From: Antedon mediterranea
Lineage: Eukaryota; Echinodermata; Crinoidea; Comatulida; Antedonidae
Direction: 5' to 3'
Length of the DNA: 64,000 nt
Assembly (NCBI RefSeq): GCF_964355755.1
Contig: NC_092671.1
Location: 935,001 to 999,000, forward strand
Made by a program: the position numbers and the translations under genes. Positions within the stretch are counted from its first letter, which is position 1. Each line of letters starts with the position of its first letter. Under the pieces are notes generated by a model, which was not told where the DNA came from, searched no databases, and worked only from the letters and a program-made list of their open reading frames with translations. Positions 12,276 through 24,680 of this stretch are shown piece by piece.

Positions 12276-13076
12276 ACAGTAGCATTTTGTTAATTTCCCC
12301 CTCTGTAAACTTATCTCATAAGAAATCAATATTTGGGTGAACTTAAAGTTGGCTATAGTATGAGACTGAAGAAGATACATTTCATATTTGTTAATCATCT
12401 CTTTGATGCTTATAGAAAATCTCTAATTACCTCTGTCTATTCATTTATTGATTTTCACTAGAAGCTAGTTAGTAAAGTTCCTATAATTATGAATAATAAT
12501 CAAAATGGCTGATTTAATTATTTTCCAGATAGATCTGTCATATAATTTACAATAAAAGATTAGTTGACGATAGAAGTGAAATTCAATTTTGTTTTACGAC
12601 TAATGTATTCAATTAAACATGCAACATGCATTAAAGTTTGTGTATGCAATGTATAAAGCTACTGTATTATAGTAGCCATCACTATTTTCTTATTTTACTT
12701 TTATTTCTACAACAATCCAATTCAACAAAAGGCAATGTGTTTGCATACAGTATTCAGTGGAATAAGTACCTATTGTTGTTCAATATGTATCATTAACAAA
12801 GATGCTCCTACAGCATAATCCATAAGGACCATTACACCTCACAAGCTTGTTGAAAAACTATGCCTTTGTAACAAAATTAACATTTTTTTTTAAACATACG
12901 ATAATGTTGTGCAACATCTAAAAACCTGGAACCAATATAACCTTGTAACTCGTATTCTCAAAAATCTTATTTTGCACCGTAAAAAAGGAGGCACATTGAC
13001 ACAGATGAGCACCATGAAATAATATGTAATAATATGTTCTTGTTGTGAGTTTTTAATATTGGTATTGCAGGGAATA
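12276..13076. other. Non-genic
   Basis: AT-rich sequence without a recognised feature. Confidence 0.4.
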
Positions 13077-13190
13077 ATTTCGCCAGTGTAGCATAGCAAA
13101 AAGCTATACAAAACAACCTTATTGCTACACATTTCGCCAGTGTAGCATAGCAAAAAGCTATACAAAACAACCTTAATGCTACACATTTCT
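13077..13190. repeat. Two-copy tandem duplication, about 54 bp
   Basis: 'ttcgccagtgtagcatagca' plus a shared aaaagctatacaaaacaacc block occurs twice head to tail, with almost no divergence. Confidence 0.9.
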
Positions 13191-13705
13191 ACAATTGTGT
13201 AGCAAAAAATACAATACAAAACTATATGTTTCTGGACTCAAAAATCAGTTTGATTAGCAATATTGCTAAACAAAATTTTAAAATGAAATCTTCCCCTGTA
13301 TTGTTGTATTGTCATGTTATTTTATATATGAGTCAAAATATGCTAAGGTGTTACATAAAATGCCATTTTAATTTGTATTTATAAAAAATATTATATACTA
13401 TACACTAATATGTGTAGGGAATTAATAGATAGTTTAACATGCAACGGTATAACTTACACAGTTTCATTTCACTTCACCCACTATTTTTTTTTTAAATTTC
13501 AAATTTGTTGTGATAATGGCCTATTCTCACACCATGAATTTGTAACATTTTGAGTGTCACTTCATAATCCAATTTATATTTGATAATTGTGAAGTATAAT
13601 AAAAAATATTGATTGGGATATTGGAAGTACATGTATAAACAATAAATAAAATCAATATATTGACACCACAATATTTTATTTTTGTATAATAAATTAATAT
13701 CTTTG

Positions 13706-15890
13706 CTTGTGCTGACGTGCGTTACTGTGTCCGTCAACAATCAAGTTTGACTAGGCCTAGGCTGGGTTAGGCCTAGAACAACGGCAATACGAAAACCAAA
13801 ATGTTAAACAATTCAAGGATATGTTTACTCTATATAATGCATCAGATTTTAAATGTTATGTAATTTAATTGTATATAAATCCCGATTTAAAAAAAATGTC
13901 ACCATTGTCTGTCAAAAACTAACGCACGCAATGTTTTCCTGTCATTACCGCCGAGAATGAGCAAACAGACGATACTACATGGCAGCCTACAAATATAGCT
14001 CCCGCGATGGCTTCCCGCTGCAAAAATTCTTCACAGAATGTAAACTTGCGTCGCTAAACAACGAAAACTAGTATCTGTCAAAAATATAACGCACGCAAGA
14101 TATAACGCACGTAAGTACTTAACATTATTAGAAATCATAAATAAATACATTTAGAACATAAATACATAGTTTAGGCTTTATATATTTAATTCTAATGGTA
14201 TTTTAGGCCTAATAATTACCTCGGTACGGCTATTAGGGCGAACTGTCTCAAGCGACAGCGATAGGCACACGCCTAGGCTAATTTGCTCAGTGTTTTGACT
14301 GACCTTTCTAAATCGTGCGTTATATTTGACAGATATTTCTTCCGTGCGTTAGGCCTTGACATATTTATTGGTTAGATTTTAGTTAATTTTAATATCATGG
14401 AATGTTCTTTTCAAGTTTTAATACATGTAATTCCTAGGTTTTATAACTAGGCCTAAGCCTATACTTCAAACAAGTAGCAATCGCTGGTATTCCGTCTCCG
14501 GAGGAGCGCTGGCGAACACGTGCGTTATATTTGACGGACGGCGGCCGTGTATATAAGGATTTGGCAGATCGTGTATTTCATTTCAATTACAAATAGCGTA
14601 TTTTAATAGCTTTTATACTTCATAAAAAAAAATATTTAATGGAATTAAACAATTTAGTTTCATTTTGTGTGTTGATGATTAGCATGGTAAAATAATTTTG
14701 AAGTATAACATTTATTCCAATATAATTATAAATAAATAGATACTATATATTAATACCTATAATAAAAATATAGTTAAGTAACTAACAGGCTATTTAATTA
14801 GTATTAACTCAATAATAATTAAGTATACTAAATTAAAACAAATAGAAATAAAACAAATTAAAATATAAAAGAATAAATCAAATGTAGGCCTACTAACATA
14901 AATAAAAATATTTAAAGAAATATTAAATAAATAAAACATATAGATTTACTAATATAATAAATAAAAATATTAATAAAATAAATACAAAATTAATATTTTT
15001 TTCTGTACTTGCTGTATTTTCAGAATGGTTTTAAAAATAAAAGTAAAAATGGAAGAGATAAATAAGGGCTCACCAACCCCGAAAACTAATTCAAGAGGTG
15101 CCGTCCATTCAAAATTGTATAGAGAAAGATGTTCTATTTATGCATCATGCACGTTTTCATGTTGACTGTATAATAATTAGGCAATTAAGATAATTGTTTC
15201 AGATTAATTTTCAATTTAAATATTTCAAACCATTTTGATGACATGTTTAGTTGTGTTTTTATACATGCAAGTATTGTATACCGGTAGTTGAATTTGCCAA
15301 GTGAAAATTACTGTATGTCGGAGATTACATAACGGTATTTGGATTTTATTAAAATATTGGTAATTTTTAATAAATAGCCAACCTTCACACCTAAAGTGTA
15401 CTCTTATCATTTTTTTTCTCAAACTACATGCCCAATAGTGTTTTCCAGACAACACACACACCCACACCCACAGCTTCGTCTGTCAAACTAACACACGCAA
15501 GCGTAGTGTCTGTCAAACTAACACACGCAAGTACACCTCAAATAATGTCATTATTTTCAAAGATATGCCATTTGATATTATTTTTCCTCATAAAACATTT
15601 TGCCATTATGACTTTCTGCCATTCTATCAAGAATAGTTAATAACCAAAGGATTTACAGTGATTAAAGTACAATTAAAACGGCGTAATAAATTTTCACCAA
15701 TTGCATGCTAATTTTTTAAAGACAAAAACACTTTTATGTGATTATTGAGAAATTTTTTTCCGCATTTATACTTTGAAATGTAGTATATTAAACATAATTA
15801 AATAAATTATAAGACATAGTTATGATAATTTTATTATTTGTTCAAGAAAAACAACAAAATTTTGTCCGTCAAAACTAACACACGCAATTG
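13706..15890. repeat. Cluster of a dispersed 'gtcaaaa..taacgcacgcaa' motif
   Basis: A roughly 20-base motif, tctgtcaaaa(n)taacgcacgcaa or its acacacg variant, occurs at about 13906, 14074, 15479, 15509 and 15864 on plus, and inverted at about 13715, 14314, 14343 and 14518. A second half-motif follows the 14074 copy. The orientation change around 14.1-14.3 kb makes a broad inverted arrangement. No terminal inverted repeat or target duplication was found. Candidates are subterminal transposase-binding repeats of a degenerate DNA transposon, or clustered protein-binding sites. A 30-codon ATG frame (13979) lies inside but is unsupported. Confidence 0.6.
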
Positions 15891-16239
15891 CTACACCAAT
15901 TAAATTAAAATACATTTTTTGAAGTTCATGTTCAGTGACTTATCTTTTTTTTAGTATTGCCTGAAAGATATGTTTTTACTCAACAATTTCAGGTTATAAA
16001 AAAAAAAAAAGGTTAAAGATGAAAAATTGACCTCTGTGTTACAGTTTTATAACACTTTAGCATATTTTGAGTCATATTGTAATTATGATGTATTTGAAGA
16101 CGAGCAATGTAATTTTCTCCTTGTGGGAACGAATAAAGATTATACTTATACTTATACAATGAATTAAATAATGCAGTAAAAAGTCCTAGCTGATGATATA
16201 CTACAATATGATGTCGAGCAATAAAGCAAGGCAATAGAC

Positions 16240-16474
16240 CACAGAGTTATGATGCTTGGCTACCACTCCAAGGGTCCTAAATTCAAGTCCAGTCACATGT
16301 CAGGATTTATTTTTCTAAGGACAAAATTACAACTCCAATCCCAAAGACTTGTAATAAGACTTTGTTCATGTAGAGCATCTTGTGTATATGTTTGTCTTGT
16401 GAACCTCTGAGGGTCCCTAATGATCAGCAATAGGTGGATGGATCACCCTCTTAATATGGTGTAAAAAAAAAACT
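16240..16474 (+). mobile_element. tRNA-derived SINE, copy 2
   Basis: This is a plus-strand copy of the SINE at 2120-2370. It shares tatgatgcttggctaccact, the body gacttgtaataagactttgt, the end gtccctaatgatcagcaata and an A-rich tail at 16463-16471. The B box is mutated (aaattcaagtcc), so this copy is probably transcriptionally dead. Confidence 0.85.
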
Positions 16475-16545
16475 ATGTTTCTCATGTCAATGAAAATTAG
16501 TAGTTACAGTTAATACAACACAGTTATTATGCATGGGAAGCAGCT

Positions 16546-16855
16546 GTATGCTGTATACTATATTGCTTTAACACTGTATGCTGTATACTATATTGCTTTA
16601 CCACTGTATGCTGTATACTATATTGCTTTAACACTGTATGCTGTATAACTATATTGCTTTACCACTGTATGCTGTATACTATATTGCTTTACCACTGTAT
16701 GCTGTATACTATATTGCTTTACCACTGTATGCTGTATACTATAATATTGCTTTACCACTGTATGCTGTATACTATATTGCTTTACCACTGTATGCTGTAT
16801 ACTATAATATTGCTTTACCACTGTATGCTGTATACTATATTGCTTTACCACTGTA
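16546..16855. repeat. 30-bp minisatellite, about 10 units
   Basis: The tandem unit combines ctgtatgctgtatactatat with tgctttacca. Some units gain 3 bases (ataatatt). Both strands are open because of the 30-base period. This is not a gene. Confidence 0.95.
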
Positions 16856-16859
16856 TTTG

Positions 16860-17765
16860 CTTAGTTCTTTACACAGGTAAGTGATTTGGTTCCAACCAAC
16901 CCAACCCAAGTTAGCAATAGCTGTGCATGTGTAAATATCTAAGCCTGAACGGGATAAATACTAAATTGGGATAAAAGATGAACAAATATTTACCAAATAC
17001 AATGGGTCATGTTGGTGGTTGTTTATGACTAACTCTTAAACGCCAATGCACTCTCACCAATCACAGCATCTGATTACTAAAAATGCCTGCAAAAAGAGAG
17101 AGAGAGATGTAGTTAAAAATATTTATTAAATATAATTTATAACGTACTATAAGACAACATGGCTGCAACAACAGTCCATCAACAGAAGTACTAGTTAAAA
17201 AAAAAGTGCTGAGGAGAGTTAAAAGCAGAAGATCCACTATCACCGGGAAATCGTGTGACCCTCCAACTCTGTCGTGCAATGTATTAAAGTTAACCAAATT
17301 ATTAATCTCCCTTTTTCTTTTCTGCATTGCTTACAGGGGCCTGCATAATAGCAGTATTCAGTGAGGCCTAGGGGCCTGCATAATGACAGTATTCATTACA
17401 ACAAATTAAATATCAGCATTATCTTGCCGGATTATATAATAATTATGTACCATAAAACAATTGAACTTTGACATCTGCATTGTTTTATTCTTATGTGATT
17501 ATGTGATTATGTAGGATGGTGTAGAGCAGATTTTGAATGACAAGCCAGGCTTATTATGATTTTGAGTAAGTCTTTCAATTTAGAGAGTGGGGTTTGTATA
17601 AAAAAATAAAATAATGTCACAGAAATATACAAAGTTTCCATGGCATTTTAGAGGTTGAACTTACTGATTATTGTAGATCATTTTTTTAACTGGCCCGACT
17701 TTCATTTTAACTGGCCCGAATTTCATTTTTACTGGCCATCAATAATGTTATTTTATCATCTACAG
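16860..17765. other. Non-genic or intronic, possible alternative exon
   Basis: At 17513-17556 (+) an acceptor-like ttatgtag precedes DGVEQILNDKPGLL and then TGA, a short coding-like end that could be an alternative terminal exon of the same transcript as 17766-17888. Support is weak. Three tggccc-containing short repeats lie at 17690-17740. Confidence 0.25.
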
Positions 17766-17888
17766 TATGGAGATTTTACTGCTCAAAAACAGGCAAGTTA
17801 CAGGGATGGAGGTTTTACAAACTCGTTGTTCTGGGTTTTACTAGACATACCATACACTAATGCCATAAAGGCAACCACTGAAACGTGA
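17766..17888 (+). CDS. Probable terminal coding exon, unidentified protein
   Basis: A good acceptor (atcatctacag) precedes 41 codons ending in TGA at 17886-17888. The peptide is YGDFTAQKQASY, RDGGFTNSLFWVLLDIPYTN, then AIKATTET: polar N-terminal part, short hydrophobic stretch, polar end. Base composition rises relative to the flanks, as expected of an exon. No preceding exon was identified with confidence in 16.9-17.7 kb, and I do not recognise the protein family. An orphan 3' exon of a long-intron gene, or a pseudogene piece, are both possible. Confidence 0.4.
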   Translation, partial: YGDFTAQKQASYRDGGFTNSLFWVLLDIPYTNAIKATTET

Positions 17889-18618
17889 CTTAAGCTGCTT
17901 CTCAATTTTGACTTCTCATAGTAATTTGTATAATATAAATAAGATCATGAATTCATGGTAGTAATCAGCGAACCGTAACTAATCAGAACAGAAGTGAAAT
18001 ATCGAGATGAGTATTGGTATCTATATATTACATTATTATAATCCAGAAAGCTTTGTCAACTTCCTAAAGGTACTACTGTTCTTCTATTTCTATCTTTCTT
18101 TCTGTCAATTATTATTCTTTCAGCCATGATAAACACATTGCAATTAGACAATAAATCAATTTTTAGCAACACCCTACCAAGCTACAGGATCACTATGCGA
18201 TCTTTGTACTGTTTTGGTTTTTTTTCTTAGCTGCAGACTAAAATCACATAGCAAAAGGAAAAAAGTATAAAATTCATCTACAAAAATATGAAAATAACTT
18301 TGGAAAGGTCAGTCTCGAAATGTGTGGTGAAAAATCAATAAAACTAACACATACTGTGGCTGATTGATTAGTTTATACAGTATGTCTATGGTGTTAAACT
18401 TATTCTACACTGTGGTTTCAATTCATCATTATACCAAATAGAATTTTCAATTATCCAAATTGTATTAAGGCATCATTAAATAGATTACCAAATTTAAGTT
18501 CTCAATAAGGAAAAGGTTAATTGTATAATAGAATGCGTTGAATACAACATGAGAATATGGCTTAAAAACTAGTATCTCTTAATATCAACAAGACAGCCAA
18601 ACATTTGAAATCTCCAGC
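17889..18618. other. Non-genic
   Basis: Nothing recognised. Confidence 0.4.
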
Positions 18619-18738
18619 AAGCTATAATACATTATCAAACTTTATGTGACAAAAAAAATGTGATGTGCCCATATATTATATGGAAACGATGATGTCATAT
18701 TACTACTATATTTGGGCACATCACACTTTTTTTGTCAA
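18619..18738. mobile_element. MITE family A, copy 5 (ends eroded)
   Basis: The internal parts are clear (cattatcaaactttatgtga, gatgatgtcatattactact, tttgggcacatcacac). The outer gctctgtctac and its partner are lost. Confidence 0.75.
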
Positions 18739-21700
18739 GGTGAATGGAAAATGCAGTCAAAAGACAGGATCTAGGATTCTTTCTCTGTGACAACAATCAC
18801 AACTTATAACAGATTTGTTAAATGTTAAATTCAATGAACCTTTCTTTCAAATATGCTTTAGTAATTGTTTGTAGCCCAAGCTATTAAGTATTGTTGAATA
18901 CCAAGAAACTGGTTTTGTGTACCCAGCAGAAGACTTTATAGCATAATCCCTACAAAATGCTTTGTTGTTGTCATATAAAATGAACATTGTGTATTTATAG
19001 TAAACTTTAGTATTGATGCATATCACAAGGAAACCATCACAAAATATTAATTTAAAAATGATTTAACATTTGAATTAAACTGAACATAATCATATATACT
19101 GTACATTGTCAGAATGAATGTTATTATGTCATACAATTCAAGCAGGACAGACTCATCAAATACAAAAAAAAAACAAATCTTATTCCAGTATAGGACCTGT
19201 ACAGTATACTATATACATATTTGTTGGATTTTGTAAAATAAATCTACTTTATCATTTTAAATTAATTTGGATAAAAAGAACACCTAATTTTACGTCACTG
19301 ACAAAATCGATCTTGCATTTTAAAAATAAATACAGTAGTTTATTAAACAAAATTAAATTATCTGTTAGTATACAGTAATATATATAAATTAATAAAATTA
19401 TATTATCAAATTACAAAAGTTAATCCATACAACAGAAACAATTGAAATCAATCAAGTAATATGTTGATTAGTCTTGTGTTATTAAATTTAATACAAAAGC
19501 TACAGTAATAATATAATCTGACAAAAGAAATAAATTTTATTCTTATTATGAATAATTAATTGTAATTTACGCTTACATTATGCTAAAGCCTCAGTACATG
19601 GTTTGAAATATGCACTGTAATAATTGCAAAATTCTTATTTACTAACTAAGTACATTCTAAAAATAAAATATACAGTAATTAATGCTAGTTGAACATTTAA
19701 ACAACTAGCTGTTCTGCAAAATAATTACTTTTCAAATTTTAGTCTATAAAAAAACATATACAGTTTAAGGATTTTTCCAATTTAGCCCATGAATTCAAAT
19801 GCTGTGTAAATAAATGTATGCTTGCTAGTTTATTAGTGGGTTACTCATTTTGCTAGTCAGATTTGTACAAATAACAAGGATTTGCCACCAGTGGATAAAA
19901 AGGCACATTTTTCTAGCCTTGTTTGCGATGTACTTTGTTAGTTTAGTAGTGCCCTTATTATTTTTCTACATCATTTATTTCTTATGTTTAGATGAGATTT
20001 AATGTAGGTTACATGTTATAACTAGAACAAAAACTGCACATGTAGCAGAATCTAATTAGATCATGCATGTATGGTAGTAGCAAACGACGACGGCGGTGAG
20101 TGTATATTCTTAGTGAAGATTGCGTGACAATATAATCAATACAACTGCTAAATAAACCACAACAGTAATTCAGCATACTGCAGCGTATCTTTAAGAACAC
20201 GTATTGATTTTATTTACTGGCACAGTGGTCAGCGTCGCCCTCGGTGGTGATGAAGCTTTTGGACCGAGACTAATGCTCTAGTTGCTCATCAGCAATAAAA
20301 TCATACGAAAAAAAAAATTGTTCATTTTGTTTTTTAGTGAAGCATACATAATATATGAGTTGGCCAATAATAATAATTTAATAGTATAACAATAACAACT
20401 ATATATTCTTTACTAGTATAGTAGTCAAGGTAAATATTTAATACTAGTTTGCTACGTACTATAAATACTGTAATAATTAGTTTGAAAGATTATTTTTATT
20501 ATATAACTTGCGATAACGCAAAACCAAATCAATGAATTTAAAACCATAATATCCATATTCGTAATGTACGCATTAAAATACTTAAAAGCCAATTTGCGTT
20601 AAATCCTTCAAATTCTATTTTTAAAACAAACTTTAATCTTCTTTTACTACATTAATGTGATATTGCAATAATTTATATGAAAGCAAATAAATTATAACAT
20701 TAATGTATTAGAAGACAACATAACTGAATGTTTAGGCTACAAAAGGATATCTAACCTGGTACTGTACCTTGATCAGTTTTGATCATTTTAAACTAACATT
20801 ACAATACAATGTTCTGCAAACTACATACTGATCTTGCCAAAAATATGTGTACAGGAAAACATACAAAATGCAATTGATTTGTGTGGTTAAAGTTGCTATG
20901 TAATGACAAATCCTGTAAGTGTGTTGTGTACGTTTTAAAGGGAAAACCCTGGGCTGCCTGCCCTGATTTTTTTCAGCACAATTTTTACTCTCTAAAAACA
21001 AAAATACAATGTAATTTCCGGGGACCTAGTGATATAACACTACTAAAATGTTTACAGAAATCAAAATAAATCCTGACATTTATCATGTGAGCGCTAACAA
21101 TTTGTTTTTCTTCACAACAACAGATGACAATGAAAGAATTATCCTGCTTCTTCAGATTTTAATCTGCATGATTTAATGAGGCATAGAATTTAAACCACCA
21201 TTAGCTGATGAAAAATCTATGCAGCAGCATCATTAGGCCTAGACGGTACTAGCTGCTCTATGCTGATAGCCTGCCCTATTCACCAATCATACTATCCACT
21301 TATAATATTACAATATCCTAGATTACATAAACTACAATATTAACTACTTGCTGCTACACAACAGAACAGGATAATAATTAATGTGTAATTCTACAATAGC
21401 TTTGTATACTTACTGAACTAATAATTCACAGAGCTATTTCATGAAACATCATTCACATTTCATCTTATTATAATTTAATAGGTTAAAGACCAAGGGTTAA
21501 AGTGCACCATGATTAACCTACAGACTTAAGAATAATAGAGAGTAAGTCTGTACTCGAATAAATAAACCTCATTCATTACAAATTTTTAATGTTAAAGGAT
21601 ATTTAATTATGAAGCATGTAGCTATATTTATTCTGTAATACATAGCGTATTGGATTTGAAAAGGATTGTGATAGGATGCTATGGCCTATTCTAAAGAAAT

Positions 21701-21906
21701 TTAAACCTGATAATCACTGAAGCATAAAATTATCTTGGATTTTTTATTAATATGGTCAAAGAATGATTAACATAATGCTTTAGTATAGTGAAATTCAACA
21801 TGCTAATTAGATGTCAATAAAGAATTACATGGTGTCAAAGTTCATGTCGTGTGGAGGTGGTAGCTTTTGAGCATCCACGCATATTAAGTAGGTCACTTTT
21901 TAACAT
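18739..21906. other. AT-rich intergenic DNA
   Basis: Over 3 kb without a supported gene. At 20080-20110 (+) a GC-rich patch ends in a donor-like ggcg|gtgagtg, and 20219-20290 is another GC-rich patch. Neither forms a recognisable exon. Confidence 0.4.
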
Positions 21907-21912
21907 AGGATT

Positions 21913-22537
21913 CAGCCCACGAAATTCAGAAAAAAGAAGGTCGGCAAAAAATTGCCGACCTTAAATTCGCCAAGGTCGGCAGTCTCGGCAGTTCTAAAAA
22001 TAGAAATTTCACCAAGGCCTAACCTCTTGCTAACCTAAGGCCTAGCCAGGCCTAGCCTCCCTAGCTATATGTTATGCAAAAAGAACTAGCAAAATTAACT
22101 AAAATATAAAAACCTAACACTAAAATTTACAAGATAAATTCTATTTGATAACTGCTGAACGATGTTCAGCCAGGGAGAAACATCGTGGTTATGGAGCTAG
22201 CCGTACACAGAGAGCATAGTTGTTTACTTGACATAACAGGGTATTCCCCTACACAGGTCTCGCGCTGTGCCCAGAGATAGAAAGCATGCAGCTCACACAA
22301 AATAATGCATGATGCAATGGTTGAGTGAATTCAGGGATCATCTTAATTCCATGGTTTGTTAACTAAACACCACATGGTGGTGAATATGGGTGTTAAAAGT
22401 CTCAATGATACGATCCCTTAATGTACCATGTTGTTGCTAGGAGGCTTGAAAGAAATTTCTAGGTCGGCAAGAGAATGCCGTCCTCTGACAATTTAAGGTC
22501 GGCAATTGCCGATTGCCGACGTGAAATTCGTGGGCTG
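21913..22537. mobile_element. DNA transposon 'CAGCCCACG' family, copy 2 (625 bp)
   Basis: Same termini as the copy at 6696-7352 (cagcccacgaaattc ... gaaattcgtgggctg). It is flanked by the direct repeat aggatt (21907-21912 and 22538-22543), an independent 6-bp target duplication. The interior is collinear with copy 1 with small indels. Subterminal ggtcggca blocks are conserved. No open frame. Confidence 0.9.
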
Positions 22538-22543
22538 AGGATT

Positions 22544-23463
22544 TTTATACCATAAATCAGATATTCTAAATTATTTTACCTACAGTATAAAAATAAATGA
22601 GTATTCTACTGTGTTGGTTTAGATTATGGAAACTAAGTATTGTATAGTAATTAGTAAAAATTAAAACCTGATGGTTTTGTTGCATGCTGTAGCCTACTGT
22701 ACACAAGCCCAATCCTGATAGTATACAGTACTGTAGGTTGTTTTAGCTTTCTGGTATCCACTACAGGTACCTTACAGTAACAATTACTACTGAAAAATTC
22801 AATCATCTAAATGGCTTAAAATAAATTTTCAATTTTAATTATGAGAATATTGTATGAATATCAATTATGGTGAATATTAAAGAATAAATTAAATCCTGAT
22901 TTGAGTTCATTTATGGACAAATACAATGTGGCCGCATGGTTTAGTTACATACTGTACTATAATTTGGAAATCTAGGCGTCTTCTCAATATTGAAATCCAA
23001 TTAAAGTAGATGAGTCTCTTAGTTTGGTGGAATCCCTTCTCCACCCCTCCTCCCCAATCCAAGCATTTATGGGCAACCTAAAAGCTTGTTGTGTATTTTG
23101 CATTCAACTGTTTTTGCAACAAAATATCTTTTTAGTCTAACATAGTTTTGTATGAATGTTTTGCTATGCAATTTTCTAAATGTCAGTAGTTTTGCTATGC
23201 TACACAGTACACTGGACAAAATTATTATTTAACTAGGTAAAATTTTTTTTACACCTCGAATCAAAGTATACACTTGACTGGCACTTATGATAAATCTCAC
23301 AAGATTAAGAAGATATGCTACAAAATCTGATGTCCATCATGTATGAATGAATATGTTGATCTGATCATAGCTCTTCTAAATCTGTTAGGATTAGCTGTAC
23401 ATACTACAGTTCATGGTAGCACTAACTACACATGGGAAATGGTTTGTGAGTCGGATTGATTAT
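22544..23463. other. Non-genic
   Basis: No recognised feature. Confidence 0.4.
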
Positions 23464-23623
23464 AAGCCCGTAGCCAGAGGGGGTTCAAGGGTTTGAATGA
23501 ACCCTTTTTTCCTGAAGCATGCCATTTTTAGACTAGATATTAAATGAAAGTATGGTATATAGGCTTAACTAGATAGGATCATGAGCCCCTTTTTCGGTAA
23601 AAAGGAACTTCCTTGCGGGCTTA
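23464..23623. mobile_element. Small element with 'aagcccg' inverted ends
   Basis: Starts aagcccgtagccagaggggg and ends gcgggctt. The flanking inner parts (gaacccttttttc / cggtaaaaaggaac) are partly complementary. About 160 bp, non-coding. The family assignment is open. Confidence 0.5.
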
Positions 23624-23857
23624 AATGAAGTTGTGGTATACTGTAGATACAGTTACTCAACTCACAGTTTGTCTAGACCATAATATTTATATGTCCTTCT
23701 ATGACACTACATTTGTGTAAGAATTCAATATTTTACAGATAATTACAAATTTGCATTTAGTATTATTTAAAGCAACGTGGCATATGAACCTGCTTTGTAA
23801 ACGATTCTTACGCAGGTTTAAGTAATTCTGAATCACCTGATCGTTCTAATATACTGT

Positions 23858-24317
23858 TGTAATAAATTACCATTCCCTAACATATAGAGTAACATAGTAT
23901 TTACATGAACATTCTAGAATAAGATGTTTTGATTTAATAAACCATGTATAATTAATAAGAACAATCAAGAACATTCCAGAAGTGCTATTAATAGAAACTG
24001 TAATCATGTAATAATGAGAAGTATAAAGAATGATCTAGAAGGATAGGAGCATCTTGTATATAAAGGGATGTAAACTATTGTAAGGTTGTTGGATTAGAGG
24101 TTGGATTAGAGGTTGGATGTTATATTGTAAAGTCATTGTGAAGCTGTTGTTTAAAGTGCTTACTGGATTGTTGAAAGTTGAAGTTGATTGAAATTAAAGC
24201 TTTGTTTTTGAGTTATTTTACAACTTTGTGGATTTTGTGTGTATACTTTTATGTCACAAGGGAGTTCCTAAAGTATTTTCAACCGCTCGGAAACATACGT
24301 GAGAGGAGTTCGTGACA
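23858..24317 (+). repeat. 5' LTR of the Gmr1-like element
   Basis: Begins tgtaataaattacc and ends gttcgtgaca. It holds a TATA-like tatataaa at 24057-24064 that probably starts the genomic RNA. An attaaa at about 24192 could serve as a poly(A) signal. A short internal duplication (ggattagaggtt twice, about 24091-24115) is present in both LTRs. Confidence 0.97.
24057..24064 (+). promoter_or_regulatory. LTR TATA box
   Basis: tatataaa lies about 260 bases before the LTR end, the usual U3 promoter arrangement. The same site in the 3' LTR is at 29663-29670. Inferred from sequence only. Confidence 0.6.
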
Positions 24318-24322
24318 TAATT

Positions 24323-24336
24323 TGGTGGCAGCGGTG
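24323..24336 (+). other. Primer-binding site candidate
   Basis: tggtggcagcggtg starts 5 bases after the LTR. It begins with TGG, as expected for pairing with a tRNA CCA end. The same string with one change recurs at about 24349 in the leader. Which tRNA primes is not determined. Confidence 0.6.
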
Positions 24337-24680
24337 TTCAGCCTAATTTGGTGGCAGCGGTTATTTCGATCTACTGTTCGACTTAACTGTGTATTTATCT
24401 ACAGTACTGTTGTGATATTTTGTGGTAGCAGTTTGATCTACTGTATTTTGCCATAGATTGGTGGCTGTTTAGGATCAACTGTACTTTTATTGATATTTTG
24501 AGGAAGTGGTACTTACGATACTGAGATATTTTACGGAAGCCGTGGTGCTACGTTTTGTTTAATCGTAAGTACACAAACATTGTTTTAAGAACAGTACATT
24601 ATTTATTTGGAACAGTAGACTTGTGAACGTCTCGGTAACTACGATTAACTAGTAACAAGACCCTCATCCAGATTTAAAAA

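Noticed and set aside
13979-14071. ATG frame of 30 codons (MAAYKYSSRDGFPLQ...)
   Set aside because: Short, unspliced, inside the repeat-motif cluster, and similar to nothing I recognise.
16618-16884. Short frames on both strands
   Set aside because: These come from the 30-bp minisatellite.
20219-20290. GC-rich patch with gctgatgagc, considered as a snoRNA C box
   Set aside because: No D box or terminal stem could be placed.
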